64,000 bases of DNA from Alphaproteobacteria bacterium (lineage in GTDB: Bacteria > Pseudomonadota > Alphaproteobacteria > Sphingomonadales > Emcibacteraceae): assembly GCA_020446675.1 (NCBI GenBank), contig JAGREE010000011.1, forward strand, positions 100,724 through 164,723, given 5' to 3'. Within the stretch, counting starts at the first letter, position 1. Every line of letters begins with the position of its first letter. The translations under genes were made by a program, and so were the position numbers. This document shows positions 44,145 to 50,487 of this stretch, piece after piece. The notes beneath the pieces were generated by a model. It did no database searches. It was not told the origin of the DNA and saw only the letters and a program-made list of their open reading frames with translations.

Positions 44145-44723
44145 TCATATATACTTTAGCAGAACGAACATGCCAACCAAAAGAATTGAAAAAAGCAGGG
44201 TAAGTTTTGCCAGATGATTTTCAATAAAGCCACGGATCGGTTTGCCATATTTCCAGAGCAGGGCAGCAACCAAAAAGAAACGGGCGCTTCTTGATACGGC
44301 GCTCGCAATGATAAAAGTTGTCATATCCAGATGAGTGACCCCGCTGGCAATTGTAAATACTTTGTAAGGGATCGGTGAAAAGCCGGCCACAGCAACGATT
44401 AGGGCGCCATAATCATTATAAAGGGTACGGAAACGTTCAAATTGGCTTTGTAGATGATAAAAATCAACGATTGGCTGGCCGATAAGGTCAAAGAAATATG
44501 CACCGATAATATAGCCGAAGATGCCACCAAAAAGAGAACTAATTGAACAGACAAAAGCTATCCGCCATGCTCTTGTCGGGGCGGCGATCACCATAGGAAT
44601 GACTAGCACATCCGGCGGGATTGGGAAAAATGAACTTTCCGCAAAAGACATCAGCGCCAGTATCCAAAGGGCTCTGGGATGATCGGCAAGCATCATGACC
44701 CTGTCATATAAATTTCGCAGCAT
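44145..44723 (-). CDS. YqaA-family (DedA/VTT-like) membrane protein
   Basis: A 192-residue membrane protein with four or five spans. AESSFFPIPPDVLVIPM and GGIFGYIIGAYF, with a later GFSPIPYKVFTIASG, are the features of the YqaA/DedA (VTT) family. Relatives affect membrane homeostasis and lipid scrambling. It opens the minus-strand group yqaA-dsbB-coq7. Confidence 0.9.
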   Translation of the reverse strand: MLRNLYDRVMMLADHPRALWILALMSFAESSFFPIPPDVLVIPMVIAAPTRAWRIAFVCSISSLFGGIFGYIIGAYFFDLIGQPIVDFYHLQSQFERFRTLYNDYGALIVAVAGFSPIPYKVFTIASGVTHLDMTTFIIASAVSRSARFFLVAALLWKYGKPIRGFIENHLAKLTLLFSILLVGMFVLLKYI

Positions 44724-44812
44724 TTATTTTCCCACTAAATATCGTTGGGTTAGTTCTATATCAAAATGCTTTAAAAAAAAGTAATTTTATTTAATTGGCT
44801 GATCAATCGTGC

Positions 44813-44840
44813 TTGACGGGTGAAATCTTCACGCTATGAT
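44813..44840 (+). promoter_or_regulatory. Sigma-70-type promoter of tRNA-Leu
   Basis: TTGACG (44813-44818), 16-nt spacer, TATGAT (44835-44840), about 45 nt before the mature tRNA 5' end. Confidence 0.75.
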
Positions 44841-44884
44841 GCGCCGATATTATAGGTTAATCTATAATCATTCCTGACCCCGGA

Positions 44885-44970
44885 GCCCCTGTGGTGGAAT
44901 TGGTAGACGCGCTGGATTCAAAATCCAGTATCCTTTGGATGTGTCGGTTCGAGTCCGACTGGGGGCACCA
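44885..44970 (+). tRNA. tRNA-Leu (anticodon CAA)
   Basis: 86 nt including an encoded CCA. The acceptor stem GCCCCTG pairs with TGGGGGC, the anticodon stem CTGGA/TCCAG holds loop TTCAAAA (anticodon CAA, reading UUG), the long variable arm is class II, and the T arm is GTCGG-TTCGAGT-CCGAC. A T-rich stretch follows. The 3' side borders a zone of gene remnants including a recombinase tail. Confidence 0.96.
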
Positions 44971-45036
44971 TGATTTCACTCTTTCTTTTTTATTCAATAG
45001 AATCTATTTTTGTTGCAACGTTAACCAATCATTGTC

Positions 45037-45330
45037 TTATAATTTGATCATCTTCATCTGAAGCAAGGCAGATAGTTTTGCCTCTATTTTATCTGATCGT
45101 TCTCGCGCTTTTGATAACATTTCAAGGCCTGTTTCCAAAATTTTTAATCTTAATATTCTATTATTTTTTATCTGGAAATCTGCTAATAAAACCTGACTGT
45201 TTCAGTCGATTAACTGTATCATTTGTACTTTGAGGTGTGTGTAATAAAATTTTGACAAACTCTGCATTAGAAAGATATTCATAAGATTTAATCATTGTTA
45301 GAGCTGAATATTGTGTCAATGATAACCCTA
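45037..45330 (-). pseudogene. MarR-family regulator remnant with frameshift
   Basis: On the minus strand a reading frame gives LSLTQYSALTMI, then NAEFVKILLHTPQSTNDTV and RLKQSGFISRFPDKK before a stop; shifting one base resumes NRILRLKILETGLEML and a terminal helix ending at 45037. Together these form the helix-turn-helix, wing and C-terminal helix of a MarR protein, so this is a single-base frameshifted remnant without its N-terminus. Upstream it runs into the recombinase remnant on the opposite strand at about 45320-45330, a likely rearrangement junction. Confidence 0.6.
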
Positions 45331-45507
45331 GGAATGATACAGGAGCGTGTCAAGGCGGGACTTGTGCAGGCAAAAGCTAAAGGTAAAACTTTTGGACGCC
45401 CCAAAGTGTCAAAAAAGATTATCGTGGAAATTAAAAAAGACAGAGCAACAGAGATAAATACCTATCCACAGCAACCGTATTTATTTACAGATATTGAAAC
45501 AAAGTAG
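45316..45507 (+). pseudogene. Serine recombinase (resolvase/invertase) C-terminal remnant
   Basis: An open frame reads MIQERVKAGLVQAKAKGKTF then GRPKVSKKI, the link between catalytic and DNA-binding parts of small serine recombinases (E/R-x-R-x3-G-L-x-A-x4-G-GRP). The catalytic domain is absent, and the frame soon continues into sequence resembling the linker before an EAL domain. It lies about 350 bp from tRNA-Leu. It is a decayed tail and not a functional enzyme. Confidence 0.65.
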
Positions 45508-45804
45508 GCTCTGAAAAATGACTGGATAGACGTTTATTTCCACCTAAAATCGAGTTAGCTTCGGGGGGTGGTCAGAGGGGCGGAAGCATTGGTAATAGTG
45601 ATGCATCCGGAGGCAGGTGTTATTCCTCCATAAGTCTTCATAGATAGGGCAGAAAAACAAGGATACATTCAGACCTTAACGGAACGCATATTAACCAAAT
45701 CTCTGTTTTCTCTGTCTCGTTGGCATTCTATGGGTATGATGATAGGCATAGCAGTCAATATATCAGCAGAGTTGCTAAAAAGTGACATCCAATTATTCAT
45801 ATAA
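45508..45804 (+). pseudogene. EAL-domain (c-di-GMP phosphodiesterase) remnant with in-frame stops
   Basis: One continuous frame from 45508 reads ALKNDWIDVYFHLKSS, stop, LRGVVRGAEALV, HPEAGVIPP, stop, VFIDRAEKQGYIQTLTERIL, and RWHSMGMMIGIAVNISAELL before ending at 45804. These are the successive motifs of the N-terminal half of an EAL domain (YFQPK, GAEALvRW, P..FI..AE, W...G....VNiSa). Two stop codons interrupt it and the catalytic second half is missing, so it is a pseudogene. The stop at 45505 also separates it from the recombinase remnant in the same frame. Confidence 0.75.
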
Positions 45805-45852
45805 AATATACGGACTGAATAAAGTTCTGCCATTACTTACTGTTTCTAAAGA

Positions 45853-46923
45853 TCAAACAGAAACATTTGATCCGTTCGTATTTTTCGATTTATACATATT
45901 TTCATCGGCATCTTTAAGTATTTGATTGTCATTTTTCGGGTATTCCGGACAAGAAGTCGAAATGCCTACACTCAGGGTTAAATTATTATATTTTCGCTCA
46001 AAATCTTTTATAATTGTGTTACAAATATTAGATGCATTTTTTATTTCGCAATCCAAAAAAACAACACAAAATTCATCGCCACCATAACGGCAACCGATAT
46101 CAGTTCTTCTTATGTTATTCAATATAATTTGTCCAAGGTTGCTAAGCACCTCGTCGCCATAGATATGCCCAAGTTTATCGTTAATACCTTTGAAATTGTC
46201 CACATCAAAATAAGCTAAAGATACGTGAGATTGACGTCGTTTGCCCAATGCCAGTTCCCGTTTCAAAATGATTTTCATTTCTCTTTGGTTATAAAGACCG
46301 GTAAGCGGGTCAAGCTTTGCCAATCTTTCCAGTCGCCTTGTCCTTTCGGCGACCTGTTCTTCCAAATCTATAGCATATTTTTCAGTTCTTTTTTTTGCGT
46401 TTTCAATTTCCTGAACAAGATTGTCAATATAAGTATCAAAAACTAGGGTCGTATCGAAGAAAATCAATTTTTCAAGTGCGGCAATAGTATCTCTTGACTT
46501 ATCTATATTTTTAATTTCACTGATCAGTACATTAACAATCAATTCTTTAAGGGATAAAACAGCTGAAAGATAAAGCTTTGGCTCCACTCCAATTCGTTTA
46601 TGAACCATTCCGATCCGTAGTCGATTATTGACATAGTTTTCATCATAGACACCTGAAAATAAATCAATGATATAATTTCTTTGTGCATTTCTTAATCGGG
46701 CAAGAGTGTCGGCATCACCTATCAGCAGAGAAATTTCATCAACCGCTGTCTGTTTTTCGTAAAATATATCTACAATTTCGTCTATATGATCTTCTATGAT
46801 AGGTTTACACTGCAGTAGTAGATCAAGAGCATCATCGGCCAGATACAACAATTTTTTCCTGCTGATTATTTCAGCATCGTTGATTTTCATCTGCTCAAGT
46901 AAGGATTTATCTATGCGTCCCAT
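45853..46923 (-). CDS. Globin-coupled diguanylate cyclase
   Basis: A 356-residue sensor enzyme. Residues about 10-165 are a globin-coupled sensor (protoglobin) domain with a proximal-type His at 108 followed by KRIGVEPKLYLSAVLSLK; a coiled-coil linker (about 170-200) leads to a GGDEF domain with RYGGDEF (279-285) and an RRTD inhibitory-site motif (272-275). It should make c-di-GMP under control of haem-bound oxygen. I start at ATG 46923, with a strong GGGAGGGG upstream, not at the TTG (46938) inside that site. It looks intact, although EAL remnants lie on both sides. Confidence 0.88.
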   Translation of the reverse strand: MGRIDKSLLEQMKINDAEIISRKKLLYLADDALDLLLQCKPIIEDHIDEIVDIFYEKQTAVDEISLLIGDADTLARLRNAQRNYIIDLFSGVYDENYVNNRLRIGMVHKRIGVEPKLYLSAVLSLKELIVNVLISEIKNIDKSRDTIAALEKLIFFDTTLVFDTYIDNLVQEIENAKKRTEKYAIDLEEQVAERTRRLERLAKLDPLTGLYNQREMKIILKRELALGKRRQSHVSLAYFDVDNFKGINDKLGHIYGDEVLSNLGQIILNNIRRTDIGCRYGGDEFCVVFLDCEIKNASNICNTIIKDFERKYNNLTLSVGISTSCPEYPKNDNQILKDADENMYKSKNTNGSNVSV

Positions 46924-47083
46924 TCCAGCCCCTCCCAATTAGAATGATTTTTATTCTACACTATTTACCAGTATTCTTACAATTTATATTAGTGCAGTAA
47001 AGGTTCTTTTCTAATCTTATGAGAAAAATTTTGTTAGCTAGGAGATCCTTCACTAATTAACTTTATGTTTTTCTGATTGTTTA

Positions 47084-47320
47084 CTACCCGACCTCTTTAG
47101 AAAGCCTCTTACGGTCATCTTTTGGAAGCCAATGGGTGAGTATTTTGTATAAGTCATTTATAATAACAGGCTTGTGTAATATAGCGTCTATACCTTTGCT
47201 GAGACGCCGATCAGTTTCTTTTTTTAAAGCATTCGCTGTTATGGCAATAACAGGTAGATGTTTTCCGGTCTCTTTCTTCATAGCTTTTAGCGCATCATAG
47301 GTCATGTCAATGTCGGTGGT
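47084..47320 (-). pseudogene. Response-regulator receiver domain remnant
   Basis: The last 78 codons of a minus-strand frame give TDIDMTYDALKAMKKET, HLPVIAITANAL, KGIDAILHKPV and LYKILTHWLP, the second half of a receiver domain of the hybrid-kinase type (the PIIALTANA and KP motifs are clear). The N-terminal half with the conserved acidic pocket is absent: further upstream the frame is only the antisense of the EAL gene. This is the 3' stump of a larger gene, joined head-on to another. Confidence 0.65.
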
Positions 47321-47363
47321 TACCGCGCCTTTGGTAACTTCCGAATGGACCGTACGGCCCATA

Positions 47364-48137
47364 ATGTCAAAGCTAAGTGCCGCACTCTTTGCGGAGGATG
47401 TAAAGATATATTTCCAGCCGAAAATTTGTTTATTTGATAATAGCATTATGAATGCAGAAGCGCTTATCAGGTGGAATGACGAGGAGTTGGGGTATATTTC
47501 ACCGCTAGAAATTCTTGATGCTGCGGAACAAATGGATGAGTTAGATCTTTTAGATAATTGGGTTTTTGAAAAAGTTTGCCAACATATGGTTGAATGGAAA
47601 AAAGAAACTTGTTCGTGCAAGTCTATTTCGATCAATCTTTGTGAAGAAACAATATCAAAGCCTGATTTTGAATTTTGGGCTAGTAACATTGTAAATAAAT
47701 ATGGAGTGCCGCCACATTTTATTGATTTTGAAATTCTTGAGAGTGCGATTTTATCTGATGTTGATACCACAATAGAAAAAATATCAGCCTGCCAGGCAAA
47801 GGGTTTTACTTTTTCTCTTGATGATTTTGGAACTGGCTACTCTTCTCTTGCCTGCTTACGGAAACTGCCAATTAATAATCTAAAAATTGATAAATCTTTC
47901 ATTGATAATATAGAACATGATCAACAGAGCAGAATTATGGTTGGCCAAATTATTGATATTGGCCACGGACTAGGAAAAACGGTTATTGCTGAAGGCGTTG
48001 AAAATAAGGCTCAATATCTCATAGTTAAATCTTTTGGTTGCGATGTTGTTCAAGGATATTATTTTTCAAAACCTCTCCCAGAAAAAGAATTTTTTGATTT
48101 GCTTATGAACAGAGATGATAAATCTTTAAAATTATAG
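47364..48137 (+). CDS. EAL-domain c-di-GMP phosphodiesterase, N-terminally truncated
   Basis: About 258 residues forming one whole EAL domain: IYFQPKI, AEALIRW (the EAL motif), INLCEETI, IDFEILES, LDDFGTGYSSL, LKIDKSFI, VIAEGVE and GYYFSKPL are all present, so catalysis is possible. No sensory or GGDEF domain remains, and 45 bp upstream lies a receiver-domain stump on the opposite strand. I place the start at ATG 47364, although no good ribosome site is seen; a start at 47304 would read into the antisense of that stump. It is either a minimal phosphodiesterase or a non-expressed remnant. Confidence 0.7.
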   Translation: MSKLSAALFAEDVKIYFQPKICLFDNSIMNAEALIRWNDEELGYISPLEILDAAEQMDELDLLDNWVFEKVCQHMVEWKKETCSCKSISINLCEETISKPDFEFWASNIVNKYGVPPHFIDFEILESAILSDVDTTIEKISACQAKGFTFSLDDFGTGYSSLACLRKLPINNLKIDKSFIDNIEHDQQSRIMVGQIIDIGHGLGKTVIAEGVENKAQYLIVKSFGCDVVQGYYFSKPLPEKEFFDLLMNRDDKSLKL

Positions 48138-48178
48138 TTCCTAAGAAAAAATTTGAAACAAACGGGAAGGCTGCTCTC

Positions 48179-48200
48179 AAAAATGAGTAGTCATTTTTTT
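48179..48200 (+). terminator. Weak AT-rich terminator after the EAL gene
   Basis: AAAAATGA (48179-48186), loop GTAG, TCATTTTT (48191-48198), with a T run. The stem has little GC, so strength is doubtful. Confidence 0.45.
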
Positions 48201-48271
48201 ACTCTCAGTTCGCTGTCATGCGCCTTAACAAAATCTTGAACCAGGGTATTGCAAGACCGGTACAATCATTA

Positions 48272-48979
48272 TTATTCAGGGTAATACTCATCGTGGCGTT
48301 TGATCCAGGACATAAAAACTTTATCTGGATCTTCATTGCGGCCAATGGGTGTAATGTCCATATAACGGTAAAAAGTCAGCAGCGGTTCAAGACTGTCAAA
48401 AAAGGCAGAATAGGTGTGATATATTTTTCCATCATCCTCTTTTATGAATACGCTAACGCCGGAAAGCTCATCAACAGGATTTTTTAAAGGCGCGTAGTTA
48501 TAAGTCGCCGATCCGTTATCATAAGCTTCTTTTGTGAATGAGACGTCAAAATCATAGCCAAAGTCAGACCCTAGACAAGAATACCAGTCAAATGACCACC
48601 CCATTCTTTTCTTATAATTAAGCAGGTTTTCAAGTTGTCCATTTGAAATAACCACCAAATTTATGTCGCGTTGATTAAGGTGAATATTAATCCCGTTATG
48701 GCAGTCTGCAATAGCTGAGCAGCGCGGGCACCCCTCTGTCCAGTCAGAACCATACATAAAATGCTGAACAATAAGCTGCTTTTTTCCCTTAAAAAGATCG
48801 CCAAAAGTTATGGCTCCTTCAGGGCCCTGAAATACATAGTCTTTAGTAATTTCCACCCATGGCAAATTCCGTCTTGCCTGACTAACCACTTCGGATAGCT
48901 TTTTAAGTTCTTTTTCCTTAATCATTAACTCTTTGCGATACTTGATCCATTCTTGTTTAGAGACAATCTTATGTTCCAT
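48272..48979 (-). CDS. DUF899 thioredoxin-like protein
   Basis: A 235-residue protein of the DUF899 family, a thioredoxin-fold group. The region YGSDWTEGCPRCSAIADCHNG (about 100-121) carries the CxxC-like pair, and YYSC/GSDFGYDFDVSFT lies further on. The start at 48979 is chosen over a start 33 codons earlier that would run through the operator and into the divergent HxlR gene. Function in the family is poorly defined, with a redox role likely. The divergent HxlR regulator with an operator-like repeat between them suggests redox- or electrophile-responsive control. Confidence 0.85.
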   Translation of the reverse strand: MEHKIVSKQEWIKYRKELMIKEKELKKLSEVVSQARRNLPWVEITKDYVFQGPEGAITFGDLFKGKKQLIVQHFMYGSDWTEGCPRCSAIADCHNGINIHLNQRDINLVVISNGQLENLLNYKKRMGWSFDWYSCLGSDFGYDFDVSFTKEAYDNGSATYNYAPLKNPVDELSGVSVFIKEDDGKIYHTYSAFFDSLEPLLTFYRYMDITPIGRNEDPDKVFMSWIKRHDEYYPE

Positions 48980-49036
48980 GGGTTTTCTCAATTTAATTAA
49001 CTTGAATATTAAAAGTAAATTAAAATAACATTTCAC

Positions 49037-49053
49037 TTGCTTTTTACAAGCAA
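49037..49053. promoter_or_regulatory. Inverted repeat between DUF899 and HxlR genes (operator candidate)
   Basis: TTGCTT-TTTAC-AAGCAA is a perfect 6-bp dyad with a 5-nt spacer in the 89-bp divergent intergenic region, 16 nt before the HxlR start. The dyad size and place fit binding by the adjacent HxlR dimer. Confidence 0.5.
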
Positions 49054-49068
49054 AAAAAATAAAACGTA

Positions 49069-49476
49069 ATGATGACAAAGAAAATCAGATCAAACTGCCC
49101 GGTATCATATGCGCTGGAATTAATAGGTGATAAATGGAGCCTGCTTATTCTGAGAGACATTATTTTAAGGGATAAAAGATTTTATCATGAGTTTGCGGCT
49201 TCTGCTGAGGGTATAGCAACCAACATTCTTTCAAACAGGTTGGCAATGCTAGAAAGCAACGGATTTATAAATAAGCAGCGCGATACTGAAGATCGTAAAA
49301 GATATATCTATAGTCCAACTGAAAAGGGGCTCGATCTTTTGCCGGTGATTATTTCCATGATGCAATGGAGTGATAAATATAATAATGAAACGGATATCAG
49401 GCCTCCGTTAATGGAAAAGGTGCGAAAAGACCCTAAAGGATACGAAAAATCAATTAGGGCGAAATTCTCAGCCTAA
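49069..49476 (+). CDS. HxlR-family transcriptional regulator
   Basis: A 135-residue winged helix: CPVSYALELIGDKWSLLILRDI at the start is the family hallmark with its single N-terminal cysteine (residue 10), used for thiol sensing in YodB-like members. The wing has DTEDRKRYIYSPTEKG. Two adjacent ATG codons make the exact start uncertain by one residue. It diverges from the DUF899 gene and probably represses it. Confidence 0.92.
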   Translation: MMTKKIRSNCPVSYALELIGDKWSLLILRDIILRDKRFYHEFAASAEGIATNILSNRLAMLESNGFINKQRDTEDRKRYIYSPTEKGLDLLPVIISMMQWSDKYNNETDIRPPLMEKVRKDPKGYEKSIRAKFSA

Positions 49477-49533
49477 AACAGTATATTAGAATAGATAATT
49501 CCCATTCATACTCTGTAACAATCAATTGTTTTT

Positions 49534-49737
49534 CACGGGGGTCCACTTGGGAAAACAAAAAGTGTATCCCAAAACGGGGCATCAGATGTTGTAAATAATC
49601 TTGCCGGTTATTTTGTTATTAAGGCAGAATCCTATGAGGACGCCGCGGAAAAAATCATTAACCATCCTTATCATTTTTCAAAATTTCCGGAGGATGCGGT
49701 TGAGATTATGGAATGCCTGTCTATGCCGGGAATGTAA
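49534..49737 (+). pseudogene. YciI/DGPF-type protein C-terminal remnant
   Basis: A frame without a usable start codon reads HGGPLGKTKSVSQNGASD, LAGYFVIKAESYEDAAEKI, and ends in VEIMECLSMPGM. This matches the second half of YciI-like (YCII-related) proteins, including the GGYf/y strand, the eEA helix and the MPGM-type ending. An in-frame stop lies just upstream at 49516-49518. The remaining intergenic bases to 49832 hold nothing I recognise. Confidence 0.6.
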
Positions 49738-49832
49738 CGGGTTATATGCAGGACCATGTTGCCTAATCATCATTTTGACGGATAATTTTTATTCATTCAA
49801 ATAGGCCTGATGATTAAATTTATTTAGTGTTT

Positions 49833-50483
49833 CTAAAGTCTTTTATCAAAAGGACCCAGTCCCAATTGGGTAGCATGCCACGAAGCTTCAGCACGTGAGG
49901 ATATCCCTAACTTACGGTAGATTGATTTTATGTGACTGGCGACTGTATTTTCAGCGAGGCCAAGATCTTTTGCCACATCAATATTACGGAGCCCTTTCCC
50001 GATTAAAGCTAGAACCTGTTGTTCCCGTGAGGTTAATTTGGTATCTGGTTCTGCAACGGGTCCGGTCAGCCGGAAATGCTCCATTATCCTTTGTGCAATT
50101 GACGGGGATAGGGCAGGAATACCTTCTGTAAGTTGCACAAGCTGCTTACTTAATATTTCTGCTGGCTGCTCTTTAAGCAGATATCCTTGAGCACCGGCTG
50201 ACAACGCGGCAACAATATGCATATCATCTCCCATGACAGTAGTAATAACGCAAATCGTTTCGGGTAAAGATTGCTTTATATTGCGTAAAACTTCTAATCC
50301 GGAGCCATCAGGTAATCCAAGGTCAATAAGGGCCAGATCATATTTGATGTTATCAACTTTTTGAATGCTTTCCCGAATTGTCGGGGTAATATCGATATGT
50401 GCTGTCGGAAAAGCGTTCCCGACAATTTGCTTAAGCCAGTTTTGCGTTTCTGAAATATCCTCAACGATCAGAATCTTTTTCAA
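49833..50483 (-). CDS. NarL/FixJ-type response regulator
   Basis: A 216-residue regulator with a receiver domain (about 1-120; phosphoacceptor aspartate in ALIDLGLPDGSG, near residue 54; lysine in LLKEQP) and a LuxR-type helix-turn-helix (LTSREQQVLALIGKGLRN through AENTVASHIKSIYRKLG). It begins 4 nt after the sensor kinase gene ends, so the pair forms one operon and a cognate two-component system. Probable targets are the divergently placed exported-protein genes starting at 52.8-53 kb, by inference from position. Confidence 0.93.
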   Translation of the reverse strand: MKKILIVEDISETQNWLKQIVGNAFPTAHIDITPTIRESIQKVDNIKYDLALIDLGLPDGSGLEVLRNIKQSLPETICVITTVMGDDMHIVAALSAGAQGYLLKEQPAEILSKQLVQLTEGIPALSPSIAQRIMEHFRLTGPVAEPDTKLTSREQQVLALIGKGLRNIDVAKDLGLAENTVASHIKSIYRKLGISSRAEASWHATQLGLGPFDKRL

Positions 50484-50487
50484 TGGT

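Noticed and set aside
45508..45852. Insertion sequence or transposase between tRNA-Leu and the diguanylate cyclase
   Set aside because: The segment reads as an EAL remnant; no transposase motif or terminal inverted repeats were found.
47304..47770. Long minus-strand frame (228 codons) as one complete receiver-type gene
   Set aside because: Its first two thirds are the antisense of the EAL domain and have no receiver features; only the last 78 codons match a receiver.
44971..49832. CRISPR array or tandem direct repeats in the decay zone
   Set aside because: No regularly spaced direct repeats were seen there or elsewhere in the window.
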